This document shows, in pieces, positions 13,501 to 25,800 of a stretch of DNA of 64,000 nucleotides. Below the pieces are notes generated by a model. It made no database searches. It saw nothing but the letters and a program-made list of their open reading frames with translations, and was not told where the DNA came from. The translations under genes and the position numbers were made by a program. How positions within the stretch are numbered: position 1 is the stretch's first letter; the number at the start of each line of letters is the position of its first letter. This DNA comes from Pardosa pseudoannulata. Its lineage: Eukaryota; Arthropoda; Arachnida; Araneae; Lycosidae. The stretch is taken from the NCBI GenBank assembly GCA_032207245.1, contig CM063506.1, positions 20,366,175 to 20,430,174 of the forward strand, given 5' to 3'.

Positions 13501-14352
13501 AATAAAATTATATTTACCAACTCTTTGAAAATAACGCTTAATTAAGTCTTTAAAATTTTTACTGTTAAAATATAAAATTTCTTAAAAAAAACCATAGAAG
13601 TATGGTACGCATTTAGATGAAACATAATGCCAACTTTAAATGAAGTGCTTCAAGAAACATAATCTTTGTTATAGAAGAGATAGAAAAATTGGTTAACAAA
13701 AATCCAAAGGAATATACAGAAACTGGGTATTTTGTGATAATTTCTCAGTAATGCTAAATATAATGTAAATCTGAGGAAAAAGCATTATGTTTATTAAGTT
13801 TAAGATAATTTAATGAGCATGAGTATGAAATGTGCATTACCATGATCAGCTGAATTTTTTGCCTTAATTTCTAAAATTCGAACAAGGGATTCTAAACTTT
13901 CAACTTTGCTCTGGAGATCTCGCCTATCATCATCAACAGAGTACTCTAACTCAAGTAATTTCTAGGAGAAAAATCAAACGTTGTAAGCATGAGAGAAGTA
14001 ATAATACAAAGCATGAATATAATATCACTTAATCTACCTGTTCTGATGATTTTCTGAGTTGCTTTTCACGTTCAAACTGAGTTACTAATTGTTCATTATC
14101 TTCACGTAAAAGTTCGAGCTCGACTTCATGCTCTTGATTTTCCACGAAGGACAGATCGAGATGTTCCAGAACACTTATCACCAGTGGCATCAGCTGCTTC
14201 ACTACATCTTCATCATACTTTGAAATCATCCTCGCAAATTCTTCATAAATACTATTTGCTAAAGTTTGTACTTTATCTGACATCACGTGGCATTCCTCAC
14301 CTGGAGATACACCATACACAGTCTCATGCATTAAAGGTGTGTCCACATCCAT
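4073..14352 (-). CDS. syd: JIP3/JIP4 (sunday driver) JNK-interacting scaffold, N-terminal part
   Basis: This is an adaptor linking kinesin-1 and dynein to vesicle cargo and to JNK-pathway kinases. Eleven minus-strand coding exons join in frame: 14352-14038, 13961-13841, 13361-13291, 12361-12279, 10485-10332, 8532-8469, 6756-6639, 6154-6063, 4745-4728 (microexon), 4318-4261 and 4129-4073, about 383 residues. Residues 17-105 form the RH1 region, ending in the family signature [20 protein letters not shown] coiled coil follows ([31 protein letters not shown]), then low-complexity Ser/Pro sequence, then the leucine-zipper region containing [17 protein letters not shown] and [16 protein letters not shown]. 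The first ATG (14,352) is preceded by an in-frame stop with no earlier ATG. The RH2 region and WD40-like C-terminus are missing because the gene continues past the left edge (open phase 2). The family assignment is firm; choosing JIP3 over JIP4 has little meaning in an arthropod. Confidence 0.93.
4728..4748 (-). other. syd: 18/21-nt microexon of the JIP3/4 gene with a NAGNAG acceptor
   Basis: This tiny exon encodes (A)APDSFFG and is followed by a GTAAGA donor. It bridges the phase-1 end of the 6,063-6,154 exon to the phase-1 start of the GMGKEV exon. Its acceptor reads CCAGCAG, so either AG can be used in frame, giving 6 or 7 residues. It corresponds to the short optional FSVRDDFFG-like segment just before the leucine zipper in vertebrate JIP3. 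I rely on the FFG match and the phase fit. Confidence 0.75.
7504..7553. repeat. (TA)n(TG)n microsatellite
   Basis: An uninterrupted run of TA dinucleotides turns into TG dinucleotides. It lies in the JIP3/4 intron between the 6,756 and 8,469 exon edges. Confidence 0.95.
7622..8322 (-). mobile_element. Decayed pogo/Tigger-like DNA transposon fragment
   Basis: The minus strand from about 8,150 to 7,870 reads, across frameshifts and a stop, like a pogo-type N-terminal DNA-binding region: [13 protein letters not shown], then [13 protein letters not shown], then an [13 protein letters not shown] block followed by [11 protein letters not shown]. The outer ends are weakly inverted: ATAATTTCACACGTATAGTC at the left against GGTAATTTTGCACATATAGT on the opposite strand at the right. 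No catalytic domain is present. The superfamily rests on resemblance to the helix-turn-helix block only. Confidence 0.5.
9445..9629 (-). mobile_element. tRNA-derived SINE (family A), full-length, with TSD
   Basis: Read on the minus strand, the head looks like a tRNA: an A-box region around CCGAATGGTTAGGGTGCTGG, an anticodon-like CTTCGG, and a B box GGTTCAAATCC. A conserved body follows (TTTAAGCAGTAGGTC, GTTGCAAAAAGTAGACTGTA), and the tail is CCAAAACCAAAATCAAA. The flanks carry an identical 14-base direct repeat, TATTTACTTCTGGC, at 9,431-9,444 and 9,630-9,643. That is a target-site duplication and fixes both ends. It lies in the JIP3/4 intron between exons ending at 8,532 and 10,332. Confidence 0.9.
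11090..11374 (-). mobile_element. tRNA-derived SINE-like repeat (family B)
   Basis: Read on the minus strand, the start resembles a tRNA: TCTCAGTTGGCAAAGGTGTT, then CTTATAACCAG in the anticodon-arm position, then GGTTATGAGTTTGAAG at the B-box position. The TATAA anticodon-loop likeness suggests tRNA-Ile(UAU)-like ancestry. The head is followed by about 200 bases of less A+T-rich body. I see no second copy in this window, and the ends are approximate. Confidence 0.55.
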
Positions 14353-15167
14353 ATTTGTTTTCACGAAATATTTTGATTCATCAAACCATTAAAATATAAT
14401 GAAAATACCTTCTTTGATGACTGATAAGGCGTTCCATGACGTTCAGAGTGGTTTCAGAAATCGATACGTTACAAAAATTTAAAGTATCTAAGGGTTCCAA
14501 ACAATATGTAAACAGATGTCATATTTGTTTCCTTTAACAAATAACTCTAAAAGCAGATTCTACAAAAACATTTAAATGAATACAAAAAAATTTAAAATAA
14601 ACCGGTAATGCAATTACTTCACAACACAGATCTCAGAATTGTTTTCCATAAATTTTGATTGAAAACACAAGTTGAATTAATTATACGTACACTAGTTGTC
14701 GCTAGAAGTGACGTCATGGTCACATTGTCACATTATTTATGTTCCCATATGTAGGAGGTGACCAACTGACAGTTGATGTTAAGATCAGTGACTCATGAAT
14801 CAAGATATTATTTATATACTGTTTCCCAAAAATTGCTTGCAATCGCAATACTTTCTAAAAAAAAATGCAAGGACAGTATACAGCCGAATTAAATAATTAG
14901 AATATTTTTCCGTTTGAAAAAATATTTTTTTCCACTGCTCACTTTAAGGTTCGATTATAAGAAACTATATTTCACGTTCGATTCTACGAAGTTTAAATAC
15001 CCGTCGTCACCTACGGCTAAGTTTTACTGATATGTGTCACTTTCACTAAAAATCATTATTATATATTAATCTTACATCCTCTACACAATAATATTATCTA
15101 TTCAGGATACAGGGATATCTCACGACCGTTGCCTTTTTTAATTGATAGTTATTTTGAAGCTTATACA
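14353..15167. promoter_or_regulatory. Divergent (bidirectional) promoter region
   Basis: Only about 815 bases separate the start codon of the minus-strand JIP3/4 gene from that of the plus-strand AtuA-like gene. Both first coding exons point away from it. It contains a perfect CRE palindrome (14,709-14,716) and a few CpG-containing patches near 14,420-14,470 and 14,965-15,015, unusual in this A+T-rich window. The transcription start sites cannot be placed from sequence, and 5' UTR exons for either gene may lie here. Confidence 0.7.
14709..14716. promoter_or_regulatory. CRE/ATF-CREB palindrome
   Basis: TGACGTCA is the full consensus CREB/ATF site. It is 357 bases from the JIP3/4 start codon and 452 from the AtuA-like start codon, and reads the same in both directions. 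Function is inferred from position and exact match. Confidence 0.55.
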
Positions 15168-16730
15168 ATGTATTTTCAGGCCCGAACTGTGTTAAAGAAA
15201 TTTTTAAAATGCAGATACCTCAGTGTAAAAAGTTGTCAAATGTCTTCACATGTACGGATTGGGTGTGCAAGTGGTTTTTGGGGTGATACTGCTATGTCAG
15301 GTTATTGTTTTGATATATTTTACGTATTTCAGTACTAAATTTATCACCGATCGACACTTTTTTTCATTAATGCGTCGTTAATCTTTATTACAACTTATAA
15401 GAGTTAATTATTTGATATGATGTGGCATAATTGTTAGAAAGCACAAATTTATACATGTTACAATGAATGTATATCTCGCTTACCGTTAGTTTTTATTTTA
15501 TTTTATTAGTTTTTTTAATGTAAAGAGAAGTAAGCATTTGTAGGCGTAATTAGAAACTGTTTTATTCTTTTCATTAATGACTTTTAATTTAAAATTTAAA
15601 AACTAGTAAAATCATGTAATTAGCATAGTGATTTGGTGTTTGTTGTACTCTGATTTATTAAAATTCTTTCTTATTTGAATAGTCACTGCTGCACAGCTCT
15701 GAAAGTACTTGGCTTAATTTATTACAAATGCATAAATAAAATTTCTCAGCTTCATTGCATATAGTTCTTACATAATATTTGTTTTGACTTTTTAGTAAGT
15801 TTTGCTTTTAATTCTAAATCTAATCTTAGTGTTAAATACTTCGAAAAATGTAATCATCTAGTTTCCCTTATAAAATAATTGGAGATTACCTACCATATAT
15901 TTAATGTAAAAGTTTTAAGTATATAATGTCTTATATTAAGTTGTTAAGAAAGTATAATTTATATTATTATCTTTAAGATATTTCCTATTTAATTCCTTAA
16001 AATACCCTTTTTAAGCTTTATACATTTTCCAAATATTCATGAATGATTGTATCATAGTAATAAGCGAGTGAATTGAACTCTTCATCAATGTAGGCTTTTT
16101 CATAATATTCTTGAATGTATGCTTAAAAAGTCATTTCAAAGATCAATCTGAATTAAATATTTTTAAAAATTCTTATACATTGTTTATTATTTTCAAAATT
16201 ACTAACTCTAATTGTTAAAATATTAGCTGAAGATTAGCTTAGTAACTTCAGATTGTTTATATAAATGTTATAAGAAGGAATTAGTTATACTTTAGCTAGT
16301 ACATTAGTAATTTATATAAATTAATTATAAACATTTTCTTTTCCTATAATTGTTGAATGTAGTGGTATGACTGTAGAAGAATTCTGTCTATCTGATTGAT
16401 TGATTGATTGATAAAGGTAACTTGTTTTAAAAATTTATACATGCACACAGAAATAAAACTATAAAATGTTTTTATAGATGTTAATGATAAGTAATTAGTT
16501 ATACTGTACCTAGTACATTAGTAATTTATGTAAACTAATAATAAAGATTTTCTTTTTCTACTGTTAAAGCTAGAGATATGACATTGAATTATTTTTCTTA
16601 TTTTTACAGTGTTTAATATCCAAGAATACCAATTTTTAAAAACTTGTCTTATATTTTAGTTCATTAGTCCTAATGTTTTAATTGAATGTAAATATGTTAA
16701 CAACAATCCATAGTTGTTCTTGCTCATAAT

Positions 16731-16805
<75 letters not shown>

Positions 16806-19800
16806 ACACAAACAGTATACTTCTAAGTATCTGGCCTAATGTGATGGATAACAAAAAGCTAGATAGGCTGGAGTTCTAAGAATTCATTTCTTTGCCCACC
16901 AATACCAGAAGACAAAGTTTTTATACAAAAATTCACTGTTGTAATACATATTTTTTCACTTCTTATTGCCTATTAAGCCTTCCATTTATCTCAAGCCACA
17001 TAAGAATGTAAACATGACCTTGGGCCAGTGAATCATAAAAGCAGTTGCCAGTAACATGTAGATTTAAAATAGTGTTCCTCCTGCATCTTAACAGATGTTA
17101 TCTGCTTAGTCAGGCAGCCTTATCCTCAATTGTAAATGTGATTAGTAATTAAAATGCAATCTATAGTAAATAAAAATTTTAAATTTTGAAAAGTAGTAAT
17201 TATGAAAAAAACAGTTATGAAAGGTCAGTAAGGTAAAAATTGGTGAGGTTTGTCTTGCAGTCTGAAACTGAACAAGAACATTTATTAATAACCTGAAAAG
17301 GATGATATTAGTAGACCCAGTGTGATACACTACTTTATTTCTCAATATTATTCATAAAATATAAAATTAAATACAATTTTGTTTATATATATAAAGCAGT
17401 TGTGCTGGTAGTTTATATATGTTTATATACTGCATTGTATGTTTAAAGAATTTATCAGAGAAAAATTAAGTTAGAGGATACAAACTGTTCCCATTTTAAC
17501 AAAAATTCTGTAATGTTTAACTTAACTGCTGAAACATAAATATAACATTTGCATAAATCATAGGCCTGTTCTTAAAGAAAATGACTGAAACTGATTCTAT
17601 TTTTCACTGATAAATACCTCCTTCCCATTACCTTGGCAATGTTGCTAATGCAGCCCCTCACCTTCCTCGTTTCATTTTGGTAAAAGAATACTAGGGTGTG
17701 TATTCTATATATAAAATATTAAAATTTCTTTCTTAGTATCATTTTTTAAATCATATTAAGACATTCCCTCTGATAGGATAGGAAATACTTATTTGTCCTG
17801 AAGCCGTATTTTACTTCTAAAATTTTTCCACTTTTCAAAAGGATTTTCATAAAGATGTTGTTTAAAGTGTTTATATATTTCTTAATTTGTATAACTGTAG
17901 GAAATAAGGAATATGAGAAAATTTTTTACTGATGTTAAAAAAAAATATTTGTAAATTCTAAGTATACCTCTACCATTTCACCCTCCTTTTCACTCACTAC
18001 AAAATTGATTACTGTATCAAAAAGAAATATTCCTTACGTGAGTCCCCATAGCAAGAACAATATGGTAGGATTTTATTATAGTATTAGGTAGCATGATCAT
18101 GTAAGTTTTCTTCTCTATTTGTCTAGATCTTTTTTATTGTTATTATCAATATTTAAGAACATTTATGCATACTCTTAAGTTTTGTAAGCTTCTATGTAAT
18201 TCATCTTCTTTAGGCATAAATTGAATTAAATAAGCCTTTATTTTTGACAGTTTCAAAACATTCTTTTCATTTGATAATTCCTACCTCTGGCATTCCCCTG
18301 AGAAATTAATAATGGCCCTTGGTATTAAAAGTTAGTTTTGAAAATAAACCTATTATTAAGTTGAATTTTTTATTGCTAAGGATTTTATTGATCCTAGTTT
18401 TATAGTTAATTGTTAGCTAATGTTTTATTAACCTCTTCACTACCAGCTATATAAAAGTTGCATAAATATCATTTTTATTCCTGGTAAAGGTTAGGAAATA
18501 CTTCAAAGTTTTCAAGTAAATATGTATTTTAGGTGGCGGCATAATAGGGGGCTAAAAATTTTAGGTACACATATGTGTACCTCGGTTCTCAATTATGCTG
18601 AAAACATAATAATTTTTTAAAAGAAAAAAGACTGCTTAAGGACATATATTTTTATACATTGCAGCATTATCATCACTTTACTAGTACAATAATGTTATTA
18701 GAGTGTTAGAATCACAAAATATTTTTAAATATAATTTTTATTATGTAGTACATTATCTTGGAAACAATAAAATATTTTTCAAATATAACTTTTTACTCTG
18801 CTGTGCTCCAATTTTTAAAATTGATTTTTCAGACAAATATGACAAATATGATTTCAGACAAAAATGATTGCAGAAAAGTAAATAATTGCACTTATTATAT
18901 TGTTAGAATTTTTAAAAAAAACCACAAGATTTGTATTATATCAGAGAAAAAAAACCAATTTTTGATTTCAATTTTTATTGAGTGTAGTATTTCAATAAAC
19001 AGTTATTTTTCATTATACAGAGACATATTTCACATTTAACACACATAATCCTCGTCCTTGATTTACATCCTTCTAATCTGCACTTTGACTCATTTCTTTC
19101 ATCCGTAAATTTTGGTGCATGTCCTATATTGTTCAATCTGACCTCTTTGATGGGTTGATTGACAACCTTCCTCTGTTTTTTTGGAGGTTCATTTTCCTCA
19201 GAACTAAGTCCTCTCATTTTCCTCCCTTTTCTTATGTTATTTTTTATGTACCTTTCATATCTATTGAGAGCCTGTGCCACCTGCATTCCGTATTTAACCA
19301 GGGATATAAATTTTAATTTATTTGCTTTAGGATATCGCACATACCACACTAATCAGTTTGAAATAACAAGATCCACAAAATGAGTGAACACTCTTATTGG
19401 CCATTTCTTTGTTTGCATGTACACCTATAATAGGCCAAATAACGGTCATATAAATCGTTCCCACCCATTGATCTATTATAGGTCTGAATAACTGCTGACT
19501 GTGATAAACTAATCTTTCTTTTTCTCCTCCTTTGACCACCTCATGCAGCTTGAATCAGGTTCATTACCCAAATAAGAAGATAAAAATAAGACACTTTTGC
19601 TGTCTATCAATTTTAAAATGCATAGTGTTCCATTATTATTTACAAGCTCATCCAATTCTCCTCTTTTTTAGGATTTTATCCAATTTTAGTTTATTTTTTG
19701 CTTTGCCAATTTTGTTTGTCCTAATCATGCCAGCTGTAAAAATGTCCGTCTTTTAGAGATACTCAGCACAATTAAGACTAGTCAAGTACCTGTCAAAGTA

Positions 19801-22800
19801 TACTGCATGTTGCCAGTTGGATGGGATGCTTTCTGATAATGTCTTCACTACACTTCTTTCAAGGTCCAAATCTTAAATGTCCTAAGTGGAAACAGAACCT
19901 TTTCCAACATACATTAGACAGTCGAGCACTAAACCATCCCTTGAAGACGACACAAAGTTTAGTCAATAGGATTGGACTTGCAGAAAACATTGTCTAAAAT
20001 TGCAGCGTTCATCAAAAGGAATCATTTGCTCATCAATGGACATATGTTTGGGCTTTGGTAAACTTAAGCATTTTTTCTAATTGGGTCAAGAAAAAGTCTT
20101 ACTTTCCATAGTTTACCTGTGTTATTCTTCCTACTTTCGGGTGCCTTATAGTTGGCAAAATGCAAATTATTTCGCAGCTCGTATAACCTGTTTCTGGGCA
20201 TGGTATCATTGAAAATCTGAATAGAAAGTTCACTAGACCAATACATTTTTGCCTGGAGAAATCCTAATGTACCCATTAATATTTGTAAGCCAACCAATTA
20301 CATAATTTTATTAGAGTTTGTTTTAACAGATCTGAGATCCCTCATTTGAACCAAATACAGATTCGTTTGATCTGCAATTTCTTCAAAAACTTTTAAATTG
20401 AAATACTCAAAGAAAGTATTTATGGGTGAAAGTAGCTCAGGTAGATTTTCAACTATGTCTTCCTCAGAAAATTGTTTTGGTGTCCTTCTAGAATTATTCA
20501 GTTAAATTATTATTACTTTTAAGATAAAGTATTATTATTTAAGATAAACTATTTAATAACTGTTAAATTATGAAGATAATTATATTTTCAAAATTATTAA
20601 GATAAAATAAAAGAATTTAGAATTGTTTTCAACAAAGCATTTTGTTTCAAACTAAATTAGAAAAAGTTTGGTTAGATATGTTTTTATAACTTCAAATAAA
20701 GGTGTAAAATATCTTATTAGGCTGCATACTTCAATAAAACACATTGTATAGCTTGGATTTCCAAATTTCTCCTATTTTCCTTGAAGGGGTAGAACTCGCG
20801 GAAAGTTCATTTAAATCAGGAATAATTGCAGATACATCTCCGGAGTCACTTTCGTCAGCCGAATTAGGCCTAGGTCAACCATTATCACTTTCATCAGATC
20901 CATCGGACAAGTCACTTTGTTCCAAGAGAGCTTGTATTTATACATCAGTCACAAACTCTAATGTAAAACTACGTGTAATATTGCTAAGAGATATTAATAT
21001 CAATTTTCAGATACTTTTTCTAAAATTCGAATCAATATTATCAAAATAAAAATTTTAGATAATAAAATAATGTTATGTTTCCAGTGTCAAAATTGATAAA
21101 AAATCTCATAAAATATCTTGAATCAATTAAATCCATTCAAAAGAGTCTGATTAATTTTTGAGAGAGCAGAAAGTACAAGCTATTAACACTAATTTTAACC
21201 ACTACGTACCCACGTCCACATACGTGGACCTATATAAGTAACCCTCTCAAATGCACAAAATGCAGCTTTAAATCTAAAAAACTATTTTAACACAAATTTT
21301 AAACAATTTTTAATTAGAAAACAATTATAGGATTTAAAAACCATTAAAAACAAATGAAATTTACTTATTTTTTCGAGCACACTGATTCGACCCAATTTCT
21401 TACGAATCTCTTCAGAATAACAAATATTCTAGAAGAACTGCTGATTACTGCTGCAATTTATTGGTATCAGTCAGAAGCTTAGACATCCTCACATGTGTAC
21501 CTAAGTTGTTAACAACCATTTTTTTTCAATAGGATTTTTTTTCAGACGAAAGAGTCGAGGTCCAGATATGTGGACCGAGGTAAATCAATATCACAATAAT
21601 GTAATTGTCTAAATGATTTTGCAGGACCTTATAATTGTAACCTAGCATCTTTTTTTCCTTGGTAGTTGGATTAAAAATTAAACTGAGAACTTTACCAATA
21701 CATTGTCTTTAAAGAATTAGATTCAAGACACTTTTTTTTCCATAAAAAAAAAAAGTTCCCTGAAACACAACTGTTGACTCTACATAAAATTTAGTTATAA
21801 CTCCAGTAAGATTTAAAAAAAATTGTTTATGTAAAATAAAATTACTAGTTTATCATTTATGATTGTTTGAATTTTATATTTTGTTTTAATATTTATTATA
21901 ATATAACTCCAGTAAGATTTTAAAAAAATTGTTTATGTAAAATAAAATTACTAGTTTATCATTTATGATTGTTTGAATTTTATATTTTGTTTTAATATTT
22001 ATTATAATTATACTTCAGCATATAATTTTGCTTAACTGTCTGCTAAGAAAACAATATGTATATATATATGTGTGTATATAATAGGGTGGCCCTTATTGTA
22101 ACAGAGAAAACTTTTCTTAGTGTTTTTGAAATGCACATCCTCTAATTCTTTTCTTTTCATCATAATATTGAAGAATACTGTTAGATCCCATGATTAAATC
22201 TTATGTCTTGCAGTATTTCTTTCGAAGCTTCAGTAGTTTAGCTTAAATACATTGTTTGTTTAGCTTAGCCAAGTGGGTTGCTTGCTCATTTTTCTATATC
22301 ATAAAAGTAGTTTTACTTTCATGTATCACTATGCTGATACTTTTGTCTCTTATAGCTGTTTCATTATTTTAAGTTAGTATAAGATTTGTAAACCGTTAAT
22401 ACACTAAGTTTCATTTTCTTATATTTATGTTTGATAGCTTTAATATTTTAGTTTGTCTTTTATGTTCGTAAGAAATAAGTTAAGTTATATACTTTTAAAC
22501 TCTAGTTATTTTTTGTTGTCATATAAAACCATTTTATTTTTATAAATATTTTCATTGCATTTCAGTTGAAACTCTGCTAAATATATTATACTATGTGCAT
22601 ATAGTAACAAATACAAAGTATTTTTCTGATCTATAAAGATTAACACATGGAGCACCAGGCTCCCCTGAATAATCATACTAACTCCTTGACCCAACAGCTC
22701 CTAGGGGTCCAGGGCCTATGGTTCTAATCTCTGTTTCTGAGACCAAGGGCCCTGGGGTGTGAAGCATGTGTTTTGGTTAGGGGGTCAACCTTACGCAGAA

Positions 22801-25800
22801 CCCCCAGTGTTTAGTTCCCAAGCATGCTTGGTGCTCAATATGTCTACCCACTGAAGGGATGAAAGGCTGTCAACCTTACCCAGCCCAGAGATCAAACCTG
22901 AGACCTGTTTCCTGGGAGTGCAAAGCACTACCCCAGAGCCACTTGGTTTATATTGAATAATCATACAGGCAAAAAAATGCAAAAAAATTAAGCATTTCAT
23001 ATTAAGAAGTTATAAGATTTTGTCGTAAAATTATTAAATGTCACATGAAACAGCATAACTAAATGGCTAATTATGAAATAACAGTTATTAATTAAAAGAA
23101 CATATAGAGCAGCTAATTCGCTTTTTAATGACAAATTCAATTTTTTCTTAAGTGTAATTGCAATATGCCCAACCATGCTTTAACATAGCATCACAAAAAA
23201 AAGTTCTGCAGAATGTTTATTTCTAATTTTTTAAAAGCCTATTCCTGTCTAAATAAAAGAATTTTAAAAGAGTAAATTGCCTTTACAATTCATTGAACTG
23301 GTTCCATCTGTAAAGCCCCTTAGGATCTGGTTCTGAAATTTAAATCTAAGTTCCTTCCAATAAAAATTATATACTATTCAATGAGTTTCTGATAATCATG
23401 CTTCATTTTTTCCTTTTTCAGTGCATTAAAAAAATATACACTTAACTCAGTATTTTATTTCATTACATATTTCATTAAAGTATTTATCCCTGTCGATATA
23501 ATTCTTTTTCTAAAAATTTCCATTTTTCTCTGATATTTTTAAGGAACTCAGTATTTAGACTAGTCTACACTTGAGGTACTTTGTATTCTGGAAGATTTCA
23601 TAGGACTAATTCATATATGTGTCACCAACATAGAAAATATGTCTCTTAATCTTACAAAATACTTGAAGAAATATGTAGTGGAGTGAAATAGTTAATCACT
23701 GCAGTAGAAATACATTTTTAATACAACCAGTGTTAAACTGATTATGTTGGAACAGAGAATTTGAGCCTTACCTTCCAATCCACAATCTAATAGACCATTC
23801 TAGACAAGTCATAGCTTCTCCTTGAGGAATTTCCTGATTTTGGCCTGCCTAGCAATTTTTCGTGATATGTAAATGTTGCAGTGATAGATAACTTTTCACT
23901 TTCCAAATATCTCATAGTTAAAGCAGGTAGCACTATGCCATTCCTAATAAACTGGTACAAAACTAGGTTTATTTTCTTTAGAGTTCTTTAATATTAGTAA
24001 CCTGTCTTAAAAAAATCTTTCCAAAATCATTGAATTTTATTTTAGTTTATAACTTTTTGGAATTAAAAACATTTTCCTCCCACATACATTTTTCACTTTT
24101 AAAACTGTGCACATCTATGTTTTGAACAAGAGATGGCTGGGTAATGTTTAACCCTTTCGTAGGCCATTTATTTCCCACACAATGTTTTCAACCTTTCAAA
24201 ACAGAAGTGAGAATTCTATTCAATACATCGAACAATAGATGATAACACAAAACTGAAGCGGAAATTAGTCTTCCAATCATTATAATAACAAGACCAATAT
24301 GTTATAAGGAGTTTTGTACTTCTCACAGGTGTATTTTGTAAGATCATGTACGTGGGAAGTAATCTTCCCAAGGTCCACGAAAGGGTTAATATAGGCACAA
24401 GTTAATCAGAAGCATTCTCAATACCTATTAATTATTCTGTATTCATACAGTTAATAGTAATCTTCAAACTACAGTGAGTCATAGCTTTTCTCTTTTCCTG
24501 TTTTTACTTTCAATAATTCCCCCTTTTCACATTTTACTAGCTTCATGTCAATGCTCTCAATATGTTCACTTTACCCTGGCTCAAGTTAATTTGATAAATA
24601 GTTTCTATCTTCTTAAAGTTCCATATATCCAAAGCATTAGCATAAGCAATGTCAACTGAATTGTTTTAAATTTAACAAACTTCCTTCTGCATCTCTGCAG
24701 GCAGCACTTTTTTTAAGATTACACCAACAGAAGTGGATCTTTATGATTTTTTTTCCACTCAATGAAGTATCCTTACCTGGGTAATGTCTGCTCCCAAACA
24801 TCCCTGATAATGGTACCCATGCCTGCTCCAAAAAAATGAGGCATTTGAGCCCTGCTAAGTTGTTACTTTGACTTAACTAAAGTTTAATTTTTCTTAAGTT
24901 ATAAAATAATACAAATAGTGCTTTCTGGTTAGATGAATGATTGCTTTCTGTAATTTGAGACACTCAGTGCTAATAAAGAAATTTTTTTACAAATTAAAGC
25001 CATAACCACACTCAAGTTAATTCAGACAATGTGATTAAAATAAACTGAGTATGATAACAAACACCCATAGAATGAGGAGTGTGTCAAGAACAAGCAAGTT
25101 ATTGACTGCATCCATGATTTCTCTTCCTACCATGATATAGCATGTGTCCCCAACCTCTGGTTTTGACAAATGTGGTCTCTAATTATTTCTTGGGATAAAA
25201 GGGAAAAAAAGTGGTATGCAAACTGATATAAAAAAAATAAAATCCACTTTATATGTATAAATATATATAGATATGTGTTGTGTGTACAAAATATGTATAC
25301 ATGATTTTTTAATATTTTATGAAATATGCTAATTAACTGTGTGCATTTTTTTTTTGTCATAAATTCTGTTAAATATATTTAGATATAAGATTTTTATTTA
25401 AAAATATATGTATTTACTCAAAACAAATTTTTTCAGTACCTGCCCTTGTCCATGGAGGAAAGTTGGATTACTTAGTGTTTGATTATTTATCAGAAATAAC
25501 TATGTCACTTTTGGCTACTGCAAAACAGAAGCATCCTGTAAGTATATTAAAGAGAAAAAATTATGTATTATTTCTTTTAGCTAAAATTTTTGTCATAAAC
25601 ATGAAGAATATATTATCTTGCATGTATATATTGATTTCAGGCCCATAGACAGTAAGCCAATAAGGGCTTGATGCATCCAAGCTCCCTCCCCGTGTGAAAT
25701 TAAATAGTTTAATGCATTGCATTTTTTAAATAAAAATTTCAATTTTTTAACTTTATCTACCATATATTTCCGTATATAAGTCGAGGGTGTGATTTTCCTT

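Noticed and set aside
14184..14399. 71-residue plus-strand open frame over JIP3/4 exon 1
   Set aside because: It is the antisense shadow of the conserved RH1-coding exon.
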